A stretch of DNA of 64,000 nt, from the NCBI GenBank assembly GCA_002050365.1, contig MWYZ01000085.1:62001-126000 (forward strand), in the 5' to 3' direction. The notes under the pieces were generated by a model. The model ran no database searches, was not told the DNA's origin, and saw only the letters and a program-made list of their open reading frames with translations. The position numbers and the translations under genes are program-made. Below, piece by piece: positions 45,854 through 54,773 of this stretch (position 1 is the stretch's first letter; each line of letters begins with the position of its first letter). The DNA is from Acidobacteria bacterium 28-1 (lineage in GTDB: Bacteria > Acidobacteriota > Blastocatellia > Pyrinomonadales > Pyrinomonadaceae).

Positions 45854-46999
45854 TTAGGCAACGCCGAGTTCTTCCGATGCCATTTGCGTTCCTTTGACGC
45901 GCGATTCGATTTTTTGGAAAGCGACATCTCTGGCAACATCGGGCGAGCCGTGCTTCGGTTTGACGTCAATGCTGAACGGCGAAAATCCGCAGTCGTCGGT
46001 CGAGCCGAGCCGTTCGACGGGAATGTATTTAGCGGCGGTCACAAGGTCGTCGCGCACTTGCTCGGGCGTTTCAACCGTCGGATTGAGCGGGTCAATGACG
46101 CCGATAAAGCAAACTTGCGGAACTCCGTTCGCGTCGTCGCGGCTGTGTTCGCCGCACAATTTATAAACGTATTCTTTGTCTTTTTCGCTGGCGAGTTGAA
46201 TGAGAAAATATCCGGCGTTCATTTTGAACATACTCGGCAGCATATCGGCGTAATCTACCTCATCGCTATGAGTCGAATCGCAGTCGCCGCCCGGACAGGT
46301 ATGAATGCCGATGTTCTTGCGCTCTTCGGGAGAGAATCGGTCAATCACGCGGTTGTTGAGTTCGACGAAAGAGTCGAGCATCTTGCGTCCCGTCCATGGA
46401 TTTCGCGGGTCGTTTTTGCACGCCAGTCTGCCTTCGGTGAAATCAATCGAAACGCGCTCGGCTCCGGCTTCAAAACATTGGCGAATATCCTTTTCGCATT
46501 CGTTGACCAAATCTTTCAGAAACTGCTCGCGCGAATAGCCTTCGATTTCGCCGTCAAGCGGATAAAGCAGAGAAAGCATCGAAGGCGCGATTACAGCTTG
46601 TTTCAAAGGTTTGTGAGCTATCTTCACGGCTTCCTTCAAATAATCCGCCGCATAAGTTTTATACTTGAACGGTCCGCCCGTCAGACGCGGCAGTTGACGA
46701 TGATGTCCATCGGTAAAAATGGCGAAATATTGCCCGTCGCCCGCCAGATTATCGGCGAGTCCGGTTCCCGCTAAAGTATCCGCGAGCGGATAAGTTGCAA
46801 AACTCGACGCGCGTTGTTCGCCGTCAGAGATAATCGGTGCGCCCGTCGCTTCCATTCGTTCGATGGAATCGCGGCAAGCCTCGTCCTGCACGACTTTTAA
46901 TTCTTCCTGCGTAATGCGCCCGGCATCGTAATCGGCAATCGCCGCTTGCAGTTTTGCCGGTCGCGGCAGCGAGCCGACATTCTCGGTTGGTATTGGCAT
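45854..46999 (-). CDS. Cobalamin-independent methionine synthase-like protein
   Basis: 381 aa, corresponding to the C-terminal catalytic half of MetE. N-terminal VGSLPRP is typical of the short MetE-like group. The zinc-site region is IHTCPGGDCDSTHSDEVDY (near 232-250), and the second ligand block is STDDCGFSPF (near 335). Such short proteins use methyl donors other than the long MetE form, or act in other methyl transfers; the natural partner is unknown. No riboswitch was recognised upstream. Confidence 0.85.
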   Translation of the reverse strand: MPIPTENVGSLPRPAKLQAAIADYDAGRITQEELKVVQDEACRDSIERMEATGAPIISDGEQRASSFATYPLADTLAGTGLADNLAGDGQYFAIFTDGHHRQLPRLTGGPFKYKTYAADYLKEAVKIAHKPLKQAVIAPSMLSLLYPLDGEIEGYSREQFLKDLVNECEKDIRQCFEAGAERVSIDFTEGRLACKNDPRNPWTGRKMLDSFVELNNRVIDRFSPEERKNIGIHTCPGGDCDSTHSDEVDYADMLPSMFKMNAGYFLIQLASEKDKEYVYKLCGEHSRDDANGVPQVCFIGVIDPLNPTVETPEQVRDDLVTAAKYIPVERLGSTDDCGFSPFSIDVKPKHGSPDVARDVAFQKIESRVKGTQMASEELGVA

Positions 47000-47313
47000 T
47001 TTTTATTCTCCTGAAATCTTATTGATTGTTTTGACGCGAATCATTTGCCGGATTTTCATTTTATCGATTACAAAGGGTAAGGAATCAGCGATACAATTGC
47101 TTGCTCTCGCTCGTCAAATGCCTTCGTCCGAAAAAGTCTGCACAAAGCGGATAAACTTTTGCGCCGCCGACAATTTTTGTTTAAAGCAGAAATTACTTAA
47201 AATCGGTAATGAATTCGATAGAAGCTATTCTGCGCTTGCCGGAAAGCAATTGTCAAATTACTTTTCAAGCGGAAATGCAAATTTTCTCAAAGTTGTATGA
47301 TGATAAAGAACGT
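47000..47313. other. Intergenic region before response regulator
   Basis: 314 bp between divergent genes. An open frame of 92 codons (47022-47300) has unlikely composition and no ribosome binding site; I do not call it. No convincing promoter or RNA structure stands out. Confidence 0.5.
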
Positions 47314-47943
47314 ATGAAAACACCGATTCGCATTTTAATCGTCGAAAATCAAACGCTCACAAGAGTCGGCATTGAGACGATTTTGAAGGAACAAAAAGAT
47401 ATTGAAATTGTCGGCGAAGCGAAGACGAGCGCGGACGGTTTTCGATTATTCGAGCAGATGAAACCCGACGTGACGATTCTCGGTTTGCATCTGCCCAATT
47501 CGTGCGCTGTCGACGAAATCGAAAATTATCTTAAGGAAAACGAGCGGGCGAAAATCATCGTTTTAGCTGACCACGCGGGCGATGCGGAAATATCCCGTTC
47601 GCTTAAAAACGGCGCTTTCGGCTACGTTTGCCAAGATGTTTCCGCAATTGATTTGGTTAAGGCGATTCGCACGGTTCACGCGGGCAAAAAATATCTGCAA
47701 ACAGAGGTCGCCAACGTTCTTAACGAAAACTTCGGGCAGGAAGAACTCACCAAAACTGAACGAAAAGTCTTGCAGACGATTGTCGCGGGAAAAGCAAACA
47801 AGGAAATCGCCTTCGATTTGAATGTCAGCGAAAATACGGTTAAAACTCACGTTAAAAATATCTTTGGAAAACTCGGAGTTTCTGATAGAACTTCCGCAGC
47901 AACTTTGGCTATAAAACGCGGCTTGGTGCGAGTTGACGTCTAG
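47314..47943 (+). CDS. LuxR-type regulator with degenerate receiver
   Basis: 209 aa from the ATG at 47314. A receiver-like domain (about 5-125) and a LuxR HTH (about 146-205, LTKTERKVLQTIVAGKANKE and NVSENTVKTHVKNIFGKLGV) are clear. Every phosphorylation residue is altered: the acidic pair is Glu11-Asn12, the phospho-Asp position is Gly57 (TILGLHLP), the Thr position is Ala85 and the conserved Lys is Gln107. It is therefore a pseudo-receiver, probably controlled by something other than phosphorylation. No histidine kinase is adjacent. Confidence 0.88.
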   Translation: MKTPIRILIVENQTLTRVGIETILKEQKDIEIVGEAKTSADGFRLFEQMKPDVTILGLHLPNSCAVDEIENYLKENERAKIIVLADHAGDAEISRSLKNGAFGYVCQDVSAIDLVKAIRTVHAGKKYLQTEVANVLNENFGQEELTKTERKVLQTIVAGKANKEIAFDLNVSENTVKTHVKNIFGKLGVSDRTSAATLAIKRGLVRVDV

Positions 47944-47984
47944 TTCTGAATTCCGCTTTATGCAGTTTTCATCAAATTACAAAG

Positions 47985-47998
47985 CACGCTTTAGCGTG
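47985..47998. repeat. Short palindrome before pirin pseudogene
   Basis: CACGCTTTAGCGTG, a 6-bp stem with a 2-nt loop, between the LuxR regulator and the pirin relic. Similar small GC hairpins are common at transcript ends. Confidence 0.45.
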
Positions 47999-48115
47999 AA
48001 TTTAAAATAGCTATCACCCGAAATGGTGAGAAAGACATCACCACGATTGATGATTGCAAACGGCGGATTTCCTTATATTCTATAAATGTTTTTTAAGAAC
48101 AAGGAGTAAAAATAA

Positions 48116-48818
48116 ATGATAAACATCAGACGAAGCGGCGAGCGTGGCGGCGGAAATTACGGCTGGCTCGACACGAAATATACATTTTCATTTAACAATT
48201 ATCACGACCCGCGATTTATGGGTTTTCGCAATCTGCGCGTGATAAACGAAGATTGGGTTGAAGCGAATCAGGGTTTCGGAACACACGGACACTCTGATAT
48301 GGAAATTATCACTTTTGTAATGAGCGGCGAACTCGCGCATAAGGACAGCAGCGGCGGAAGCGAGGTTCTGCGCCCGCACGAAGTTCAACGAATGACTGCC
48401 GGAACGGGAATTCGGCACAGCGAATTTAATCCGTCGAAAACTGAGAAAGTTCATCTTTATCAGATATAGATTTTGCCGGAAGCCAACGGTTTAGAGCCGA
48501 GTTATGAGCAAACTTTTTTCGCGCCCGAAGCCAAAAAAGGGAAACTCAAACTCGTCGCCTCGCGCGGCGGAGCCGACGGTTCGGTAAAAATTAATCAAGA
48601 CGTAGCCGTCTATAGCTCAATTTTGGCAAACGGCGAAGCGGTTTCGCACCAGCTCAAAGAAAATCGTCACGCCTGGCTGCAAGTCTTCAAAGGTTCACTC
48701 GATTTAAACGGACAAAACCTTAAAGCAGAGCGACGGAGCGGCGATTAGCGATGAAGAAATTTTAGAGATAAAATCGCTCGAAGACGAAACGGAATTTTTG
48801 TTGTTCGATTTAAACTAA
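48116..48818 (+). pseudogene. Pirin-family protein, two inactivating lesions
   Basis: Pirin/YhaK-type cupin gene broken twice. The N-terminal frame has the GFGTHGHSDMEIITFVMSGE metal site but ends at TAG (48467-48469), exactly where relatives have Trp in YQIW-ILPE; TGG to TAG is one base. The same frame continues as ILPEANGLEPSYEQTFF. Near 48732 one extra base breaks the frame, after which the family C-terminus (ISDEEILEIKSLEDETEFLLFDLN) is readable in another frame to TAA at 48816-48818. Pirins are iron cupins; this copy is probably not functional. AAGGAG still precedes the start, so the decay is recent, or the lesions are sequencing errors. Confidence 0.8.
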
Positions 48819-48842
48819 TCAAACAGAAGGTTGAAGTCAGAG

Positions 48843-48885
48843 AAAAATGTGCCTAAACTTAGCTAAACTTTTTAGGCGCATTTTT
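48843..48885 (+). terminator. Intrinsic terminator after pirin relic
   Basis: 15-bp stem (48843-48857 with 48871-48885, one G-T wobble), 13-nt loop, followed by TTTTTCTTTTTTTC on the plus strand. It ends the pirin transcription unit just before purK. Confidence 0.85.
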
Positions 48886-48906
48886 CTTTTTTTCTTTTTT
48901 CTCTTT

Positions 48907-50043
48907 ATGAAGCAGATTTTGCCAAACTCGACGGTCGGCGTTTTCGGAAGCGGACAACTCGGACGGATGTTCGCCATCGAAGCGAGAAAAATGGGCTACC
49001 GCGTGCATACTTTTTCGCCCGCCTCCGATACGCCGACCGGACAAGTTGCCGACTTTGAAACCGTCGCTGAATACGAAGATTTGAATCAGGTGAAACGCTT
49101 TGCTCAAAATGTTGATGTCGTAACATTTGAGTTTGAAAATGTGCCGTCGAAAACCGTTGAAGCGGCTTCACAATTTGTTTCCGTTCATCCGCGGGGCGAA
49201 GTTCTACACATCGCGCAAAACCGTCTGCGTGAAAAGAATTTTCTATCACAAAAGAATTTTCCCATCACGCCTTACCGGCACATAAAAACTTTAGAAGATT
49301 TACAAACTACCGTTCAGGAGTTCGGCTTTCCGTCAATTTTGAAAACAGCCGGTTTCGGCTACGACGGCAAAGGTCAAGCGAAAATCAAATCTCTGCATGA
49401 TTGCGAAACAGCTTTCGAGCAAATCAAAGGTAACGAAGCGGTTTTGGAAGCGTTCGTAGATTTTGAAAAAGAAGTTTCCGTCGTGGGCGCGAGAGACGAA
49501 CAAGGAAATTTCGCGCACTACGGTGTGATTGAAAATGCTCACGCCAATCATATTTTAGACTGCTCGTTTGCGCCCGCCTATTTATCCGAGAAAATACAAA
49601 AAGAAGCGGTTGAAATAGCTCACGGCGTTTTGGACGCACTTGAAGTGGTCGGCGTGATGACGGTTGAATTTTTTCTGACGAAAGACGAAAAACTTCTTGT
49701 CAACGAACTCGCGCCGCGCCCGCATAATTCCGGACACCTGACGATTGACGCTTGCGCGACGAATCAATTTGAACAGCAGCTACGCGCCGTTTGCGGTTTG
49801 CCATTTGGCTCGACCGAATTTTACAAATCTGCGGCAATGGCAAATCTTTTAGGAGATTTATGGAAAAACGGTGAGCCGAATTGGGCGAAAGCGCTGGAAA
49901 ATCAGAACGTCAAACTTCATCTTTACGGCAAGCAGGAAGCACGTTGCGGACGAAAAATGGGACATCTGACAACATTGGCTGCCACGGCGGAAAGTGCCGT
50001 TGAGATTATCAAAAAGTCACGAAACAAACTCAAACAAAAATAA
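48907..50043 (+). CDS. purK: N5-carboxyaminoimidazole ribonucleotide synthase
   Basis: 378 aa from the ATG at 48907 (the ATG at 48847 lies in the terminator stem). ATP-grasp enzyme that carboxylates AIR to N5-CAIR in purine synthesis. It begins VGVFGSGQLGRMFAIEARKMGY, with ATP-grasp glycine-rich GFGYDGKGQ (near 156-164) and metal ligands in VNELAPRPHNSGH (near 265-277). Length is normal. purE is not adjacent. Confidence 0.95.
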   Translation: MKQILPNSTVGVFGSGQLGRMFAIEARKMGYRVHTFSPASDTPTGQVADFETVAEYEDLNQVKRFAQNVDVVTFEFENVPSKTVEAASQFVSVHPRGEVLHIAQNRLREKNFLSQKNFPITPYRHIKTLEDLQTTVQEFGFPSILKTAGFGYDGKGQAKIKSLHDCETAFEQIKGNEAVLEAFVDFEKEVSVVGARDEQGNFAHYGVIENAHANHILDCSFAPAYLSEKIQKEAVEIAHGVLDALEVVGVMTVEFFLTKDEKLLVNELAPRPHNSGHLTIDACATNQFEQQLRAVCGLPFGSTEFYKSAAMANLLGDLWKNGEPNWAKALENQNVKLHLYGKQEARCGRKMGHLTTLAATAESAVEIIKKSRNKLKQK

Positions 50044-50268
50044 GGTAATGTCTTAATGTGAGTTGCTGGAAATATTTGTTTTTGACGATTATAAAAGTTG
50101 GTTTGTAATTGTCACATAAGTCAGCAAAGTGATTGGATTATGAGATTTTGATTATGAGACGACTTATGATACAAAACACCGCAGAGTATTACGAATTATT
50201 GGATTTTAATTATTATTTTTATCCGTGAAAAAGTGTTTCAAAAAGGGGCGTTTTTGACACTATCAAAA

Positions 50269-50302
50269 AAGGATGAGCCTGAATTAATTCAGGCTCATCC
50301 TT
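50269..50302. terminator. Perfect 34-bp palindrome
   Basis: AAGGATGAGCCTGAA followed by its complement with a TTAA centre, perfectly self-complementary over 34 bp, flanked by AAAA on the left and TCCTTTAG on the right. It lies 30 bp after the stop of the leftward FG-GAP gene and can end that transcript. A perfect palindrome of this length is also a possible binding or nicking site. Confidence 0.75.
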
Positions 50303-50332
50303 CCTTTAGTAACCAAAGTAATTGAAATTATT

Positions 50333-51337
50333 TTACCGAACAAAAATATTTGGTACCGGGATGTCTGTTGATAAACCAAACTTCTCGGCTCGAAAACCTT
50401 TGCTTGACTGTTGGAGATACCATACTCCGTTCGATGGTCTGAATACTGCTACATCTGTTTTCCCGTCTCCATCATAATCGCCCGGCGTCGGCTTATCTGC
50501 GGATATACCGAATTGAATCGAGTTGATAGATTTATCGAGGCTCGAAATCCGATACCAATAGCCGTTTGACGGACGGAAAACTGCTAAATCTGCTTTGCCA
50601 TCACCGTCGTAATCACCCGGCACGACTTTATCGGTTGCAAGTCCGAAATACTCGATTCTGATAGCATTGTTTGAACTTTGTAAAATATACCAAATGCCAA
50701 CCTGACTACTGCCAAAGTAAGAGTCGTCTCGATAAACGGCTAAATCGGCTTTCCCGTCGCCATCGTAATCAGCCGGAACTGTTTTGTCAACATTGAGTCC
50801 CCATTGTCTAATGACTACAGAATTGGTTGAACTTTGCTCAATCCTGAAATAACCGGGTGATGGGGCGGCGTCACTTGAATCATAAAACGCAAAATCAGTC
50901 TTTCCGTCGCCATCATAATCGGCAGGCATCGGTGTAGCTAAGCTAAGTTCATTTCGTCCAAATTGTCTGGTAAGAACAGTATTATCCGAGCTTCTGAGAA
51001 TATACCAAGTGTTGGCAGTTTGAAAAACACAAAAACAAGCATCAAGACGCTTAACAGCCAAATCGGTTTTTCCATCGCCATCGTAATCGCCCGGCACAGG
51101 TTTGTCGCCGGATTGTCCCCATTTAACGAACGAAAAGCCGCCGGAGCTTTTCGAGATATACCAGTAACCGTCCGATGGGCGAAAAACTGAAATGTCAGTT
51201 TTGCCGTCGCCGTCAAAATCCGCAACCGGATTTTGATTTGTTGCCGATACCCCACTAGTGGCGAGAAAACCGAGCAGGATACTAGAAAACATCAATAACA
51301 ACCGGCTGCTATTAAATCTGTGAATTTGATTGTTCAT
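50333..51337 (-). CDS. Secreted FG-GAP/VCBS-like repeat protein
   Basis: 334 aa with a signal peptide (to about 33, ending SGVSA). The rest is six to seven repeats of about 45 residues of the type DYDGDGKTDLAVFRPSxGxWY, each with a calcium-binding DxDGDGKxD loop. This is a beta-propeller or related surface fold. The gene is flanked by similar hairpin sequences (50223-50260 and 51464-51501). Probably extracellular; function unknown. Confidence 0.88.
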   Translation of the reverse strand: MNNQIHRFNSSRLLLMFSSILLGFLATSGVSATNQNPVADFDGDGKTDISVFRPSDGYWYISKSSGGFSFVKWGQSGDKPVPGDYDGDGKTDLAVKRLDACFCVFQTANTWYILRSSDNTVLTRQFGRNELSLATPMPADYDGDGKTDFAFYDSSDAAPSPGYFRIEQSSTNSVVIRQWGLNVDKTVPADYDGDGKADLAVYRDDSYFGSSQVGIWYILQSSNNAIRIEYFGLATDKVVPGDYDGDGKADLAVFRPSNGYWYRISSLDKSINSIQFGISADKPTPGDYDGDGKTDVAVFRPSNGVWYLQQSSKGFRAEKFGLSTDIPVPNIFVR

Positions 51338-51706
51338 AATTTAAATTTCTCCTACCTTTACATACACCTAATCTTGGAGAAAAGCAATTTAATTTTGACT
51401 TACACACGAAATGTCGATTTCACTTCTAGTAAAACCTAGTGACGAGGCAATGAAGTTTTCAATCCGTGACAAACAGTTTCAAAAAGGGTCGTTTTTAAGA
51501 CAAAAACAAGTGTACAGCAACCCAAATTAGAACACTACCAAAAACAAAAATCTCGATTGTAAATTTCACTCGTAAGTTATAGTTTGGTTGGTAATGTTTC
51601 AAATTATAAAACGACTAATTTTTAAGATAAAATTCTTTCGGAATAGCTGATAGTTGATAGCTGATAACTGATAGATTTTTTCGATGCCGGCGTTATCAGC
51701 TATTAG

Positions 51707-51859
51707 TTCTACTTTGTCAGATTAAAAAACAAATAAAATATTTGCCGCTGATTTTCGCCGATGACGCGGATAAATCAAATAAAAATCGGCGAAATCGGCG
51801 TTAATCCGCCACTTAATTTCATCTTTTTCAAAGTTTCAAGTTAATCTGACAAAGTAGAA
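51707..51859. mobile_element. MITE-like element, 19-bp terminal repeats
   Basis: Perfect 19-bp terminal inverted repeats, TTCTACTTTGTCAGATTAA at 51707-51725 and its complement at 51841-51859; three more outer bases include two matches. The 115-bp interior has no coding potential and contains ATCGGCG/CGCCGAT palindromes. Size and structure are those of a non-autonomous transposon. No target duplication is certain, and no related transposase is in the window. Confidence 0.55.
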
Positions 51860-51936
51860 TTAGTTATGAGACGACTTATGACACAAACCAGTGTGAAATA
51901 AGCAGGTAAGCAAAAGTAGTTGTCGGATAATAAAAG

Positions 51937-52001
51937 TTTAGAGTGACGCCTTGAGGCGTGATTCCGGCGGCGTTTATCACGGCTGAAGCCGTCACTCTAA
52001 A
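51937..52001. repeat. Nested inverted repeat, TTTAGAGTGACG arms
   Basis: 12-bp arms TTTAGAGTGACG and its complement, with an inner CGTGAT/ATCACG stem and flanking TAATAAAAG/CTTTTTATTA. A 65-bp compact structure in the accessory stretch, not seen elsewhere in the window. Confidence 0.7.
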
Positions 52002-52104
52002 CGCCGGAAAACTTTTTATTACGTGCTTATTAATGGATTTTGGGGTTTAATTGAATGATTCTAAAAGGCAAAACCTGTCTCAAAGACGGGCGTTTTTGAG
52101 ACTC

Positions 52105-52251
52105 TTATTTATTAGCTTGAAGTATATAACGCCAGTTTTCGTGTCCCTCGTAATATCCCAATTTACTTCCTAAACAATAAACAATATCCTCACCACCATT
52201 TATAAGGGAAAGAATTTCTTCAAGACTTCCTGTTTTTCCGTTTATGGGGTT
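52105..52251 (-). pseudogene. Coding remnant in frame after YfhO stop
   Basis: Immediately after the TAA of the YfhO gene the same frame stays open for 48 codons: NPINGKTGSLEEILSLINGG, followed by a part ending HENWRYILQANK and a stop. Composition is protein-like (Gly, Leu, Trp, Tyr), unlike a random frame. It has no start codon or ribosome binding site. It is most simply the C-terminal remnant of another gene or of a longer ancestor of the YfhO gene. No family recognised. Confidence 0.45.
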
Positions 52252-54624
52252 TTAACCAAAGTCTTTAATCGCATCTAAATTCGGCGTTGCTATTTCCTTT
52301 AGCCTTTTATTATTTCTTAATATTTTTTCATACAAAGAAACAATGATAATAACCCCCAAAAGTCCCCAACTTAAGACTATCAGATATGGAAAGATAATTG
52401 GACGATAAACAAAACGCACTGTATTATGCCCAGCAGATATTTCTATTGCTCGGAAGATAAAATTCCCACCGTATAGACCGGTTGGCTGGTTGTTAACGTC
52501 AACTTTCCACATTCGTGACCAACGGTCGGTTACCAGCAACCAGCCGTCTGAAGGAGATTCAGTCTCAAAAATGAATTCTTCGGGCGTATATTTAATTAAA
52601 TTAATATTTAGTTGTTTGAGAGGCGGCAAATTCTCTAAATCAATTTGCTTATTTTGTGAAAGCTGATCGGAAATAATGTTGGAATTAAACTTTCTGTGTG
52701 TCATATCTTGCGGCGAATGAACGACTAAAGGCGCAACGCCAAGTTCGGATGTTCGTTGAGCAAATCTTAAAAAGTTTTCCATTGTAGGAGGTACTTGGGC
52801 AACCTGGGTAGAAAACCAAATTCTATTAGAATTGATTGCCATATTCTTAAGTACAGGATTTTTTACCATTTCGACTTGGAAATTATTAACTTGTGGATTG
52901 TAAGAATTGAAAACCGGGATTTTTTTAAACATTTGATCGTTATTCAAATTTGTACAAGGTGATTGCGATTCAGAAAAACAAGCACTTTCTTCTCTCAATA
53001 AACCTGTTTTTGTTAAATCTAAGTTGGATGAATGGTTTTGATCCAAGTTCTGCCACCTTTGAACTAAGGCAGGGTCATCGGTAGCGATAAATGAACTAGA
53101 CAGCCGATAAACACAAAAAGCATCAAAGACAGCTAAAAATATTATAAAAAGTGGAATAATGTTCCAAGTTTTGTTAAGTTTCCTCAAATAAGGAATAAGA
53201 CAAATTCCGCCCCAGATAACAAAAAGATGGACGTAAGCTAAACGTGTCTTCCCGCTGACTGTAGTCAAAGAATTAATAAAAGTTATAAAAATAAGGATTG
53301 CGCTTACAGCCAATATTTGGGCACTTGTTTTAAGACGCTCCCATGTGATATTTGAGCCGTGTGGAAGCATAATGGTTAAATCACGTATCCCAAGTAAGGC
53401 AAGGATTGTAATTGAAAAAAGATAATACGCACGGAAAATTGATGAATGTCTAAAATATCGGGTTGGATATACCAAATCATATAGCCATGCTCGGGAAGGA
53501 AAGACGTTACTAATTGAGCAGGCTAGTGCCAGCAAAGCCAAAAATAATAGAAACCACCGCCACTTATCTTTGGATCCATTGATTAAAGAAAATAGAGCTA
53601 GTACAGAGATAATTCCGCCGACATAGATACTTGTCATCGAAACATCAGTCCCAACCCAGAGATTGCTGTTATGTAGCTTCTGCACCGGAATATAGGGACT
53701 GGCAAATGAAGAGATAGCTCCGAGATGTAAAGGGTTTTCTACAATAATCGCTTCTTTGCTTAAAGTTTCAGTTCGAGTTGTGGTACCGACATTTTCATAT
53801 AAAAAAGAAAAATAGGTCGGGCTGAGAACCAAGACTCCTACAATTAAACTTAGCGATAAAGAAATGAAAACAAAGCGAAAGTAGGAGCGATTTGACATAG
53901 TACCGTTATTAATATGAGATTCACCTTCAATATCAATTTTATTTTTGTAAATTAATCTGCCGATTGCCCAAACTCCGCAGTAAAGAACAGTCAAAACAGT
54001 GAAGCCGGGATATCCTGACAAGGCGGATAATCCCCACAAAGCACCTGCTTGTAAAGCTGGCATTAAACGTTTGTAGATTAAAGCGACATCTAATCGCCAG
54101 ATAATTATAGGTAGAAAAGAAAACCCAACTAACCAAGAAATGTGTTCGGCATTAGTTATATAAATTCCGCAAAAAAGAAAACCTAAAGAGATTACAGCAC
54201 TTCCGTATGCCGGGGCTTTGACGTGTTTACCCAAAAATATTATACCCAAGCCTCCCAGCCACCATATGAATAACCAGTAGAAGCGAAATCCAAGTGTAGT
54301 ACCACCGAATAGAAAACCGATAATGACATTTAGCGGAGATAATGAACCAATTTGAGGATCTCCTGAAATCGGCGTTCCTCCATCTGTCAGAGGATCCCAA
54401 AGTGCTAATTTTCCGGATCTTGCATAATCTGCGACAAGCGTTTGATAGGCAACGAATTGTCCGTCGGAATCCCAAATACTAACAACAGTTCCGCGAACCA
54501 AATTGATATTTATAAGTAGAAAAATGAAAGTAAAAAAAAGAATCGCGAGAAGAAATTCATTTTGTTTTGCTACCTTATAAATAGAATAGGGAGAAAGAGG
54601 ATGGATAAGGTTTAAAAGTGACAT
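52252..54624 (-). CDS. YfhO-family polytopic membrane protein
   Basis: 790 aa of the bacterial YfhO family (GT-C-like, lipoteichoic-acid or polyprenyl-sugar glycosylation). About twelve transmembrane helices lie between residues 25 and 500; a conserved extracytoplasmic loop AxxLPxGxxP-like segment sits near 75-95 (WDPLTDGGTPISGDPQIG). The long extracytoplasmic C-terminal part (500-750) is followed by one more helix at about 752-770. Codon use looks AT-richer than in housekeeping genes. It stands alone in the accessory stretch. Confidence 0.85.
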   Translation of the reverse strand: MSLLNLIHPLSPYSIYKVAKQNEFLLAILFFTFIFLLININLVRGTVVSIWDSDGQFVAYQTLVADYARSGKLALWDPLTDGGTPISGDPQIGSLSPLNVIIGFLFGGTTLGFRFYWLFIWWLGGLGIIFLGKHVKAPAYGSAVISLGFLFCGIYITNAEHISWLVGFSFLPIIIWRLDVALIYKRLMPALQAGALWGLSALSGYPGFTVLTVLYCGVWAIGRLIYKNKIDIEGESHINNGTMSNRSYFRFVFISLSLSLIVGVLVLSPTYFSFLYENVGTTTRTETLSKEAIIVENPLHLGAISSFASPYIPVQKLHNSNLWVGTDVSMTSIYVGGIISVLALFSLINGSKDKWRWFLLFLALLALACSISNVFPSRAWLYDLVYPTRYFRHSSIFRAYYLFSITILALLGIRDLTIMLPHGSNITWERLKTSAQILAVSAILIFITFINSLTTVSGKTRLAYVHLFVIWGGICLIPYLRKLNKTWNIIPLFIIFLAVFDAFCVYRLSSSFIATDDPALVQRWQNLDQNHSSNLDLTKTGLLREESACFSESQSPCTNLNNDQMFKKIPVFNSYNPQVNNFQVEMVKNPVLKNMAINSNRIWFSTQVAQVPPTMENFLRFAQRTSELGVAPLVVHSPQDMTHRKFNSNIISDQLSQNKQIDLENLPPLKQLNINLIKYTPEEFIFETESPSDGWLLVTDRWSRMWKVDVNNQPTGLYGGNFIFRAIEISAGHNTVRFVYRPIIFPYLIVLSWGLLGVIIIVSLYEKILRNNKRLKEIATPNLDAIKDFG

Positions 54625-54773
54625 ATAAGGGATCCTGTTAAATAATTTGTGTAAATGAGCTGTTGTTGAAACTGCCGCTCGGCAGTCGCAACTTTCGTAG
54701 TAAACTTATAAAATTACCGCGTAACCAAACTTTATTTTCTCAGTCTTAATAATTTTGCCCCTTTTGAATTTCG

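Larger units (their letters stand above)
51338..52104. other. Gene-free accessory stretch
   Basis: 767 bp without a supported gene. It contains a hairpin similar to one before the FG-GAP gene (51464-51501), tandem GATAACT-type heptamers (about 51650-51690), the MITE-like element at 51707-51859, an inverted repeat around 51937-52001, and a GTCTCAAA/TTTGAGAC hairpin at 52077-52102. Most of it seems to be stacked repeats. Confidence 0.6.

Noticed and set aside
47022-47300. 92-aa frame before the LuxR regulator
   Set aside because: No ribosome binding site, odd composition, and it conflicts with the leader of the regulator.
48473-48748. Second small gene after the pirin frame
   Set aside because: It is the continuation of the same pirin protein after the TAG, so it is part of the pseudogene.
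54625-54773. Short ORF (23 codons) before the YfhO start on the minus strand
   Set aside because: Too short and without support; it lies beside decayed fragments.
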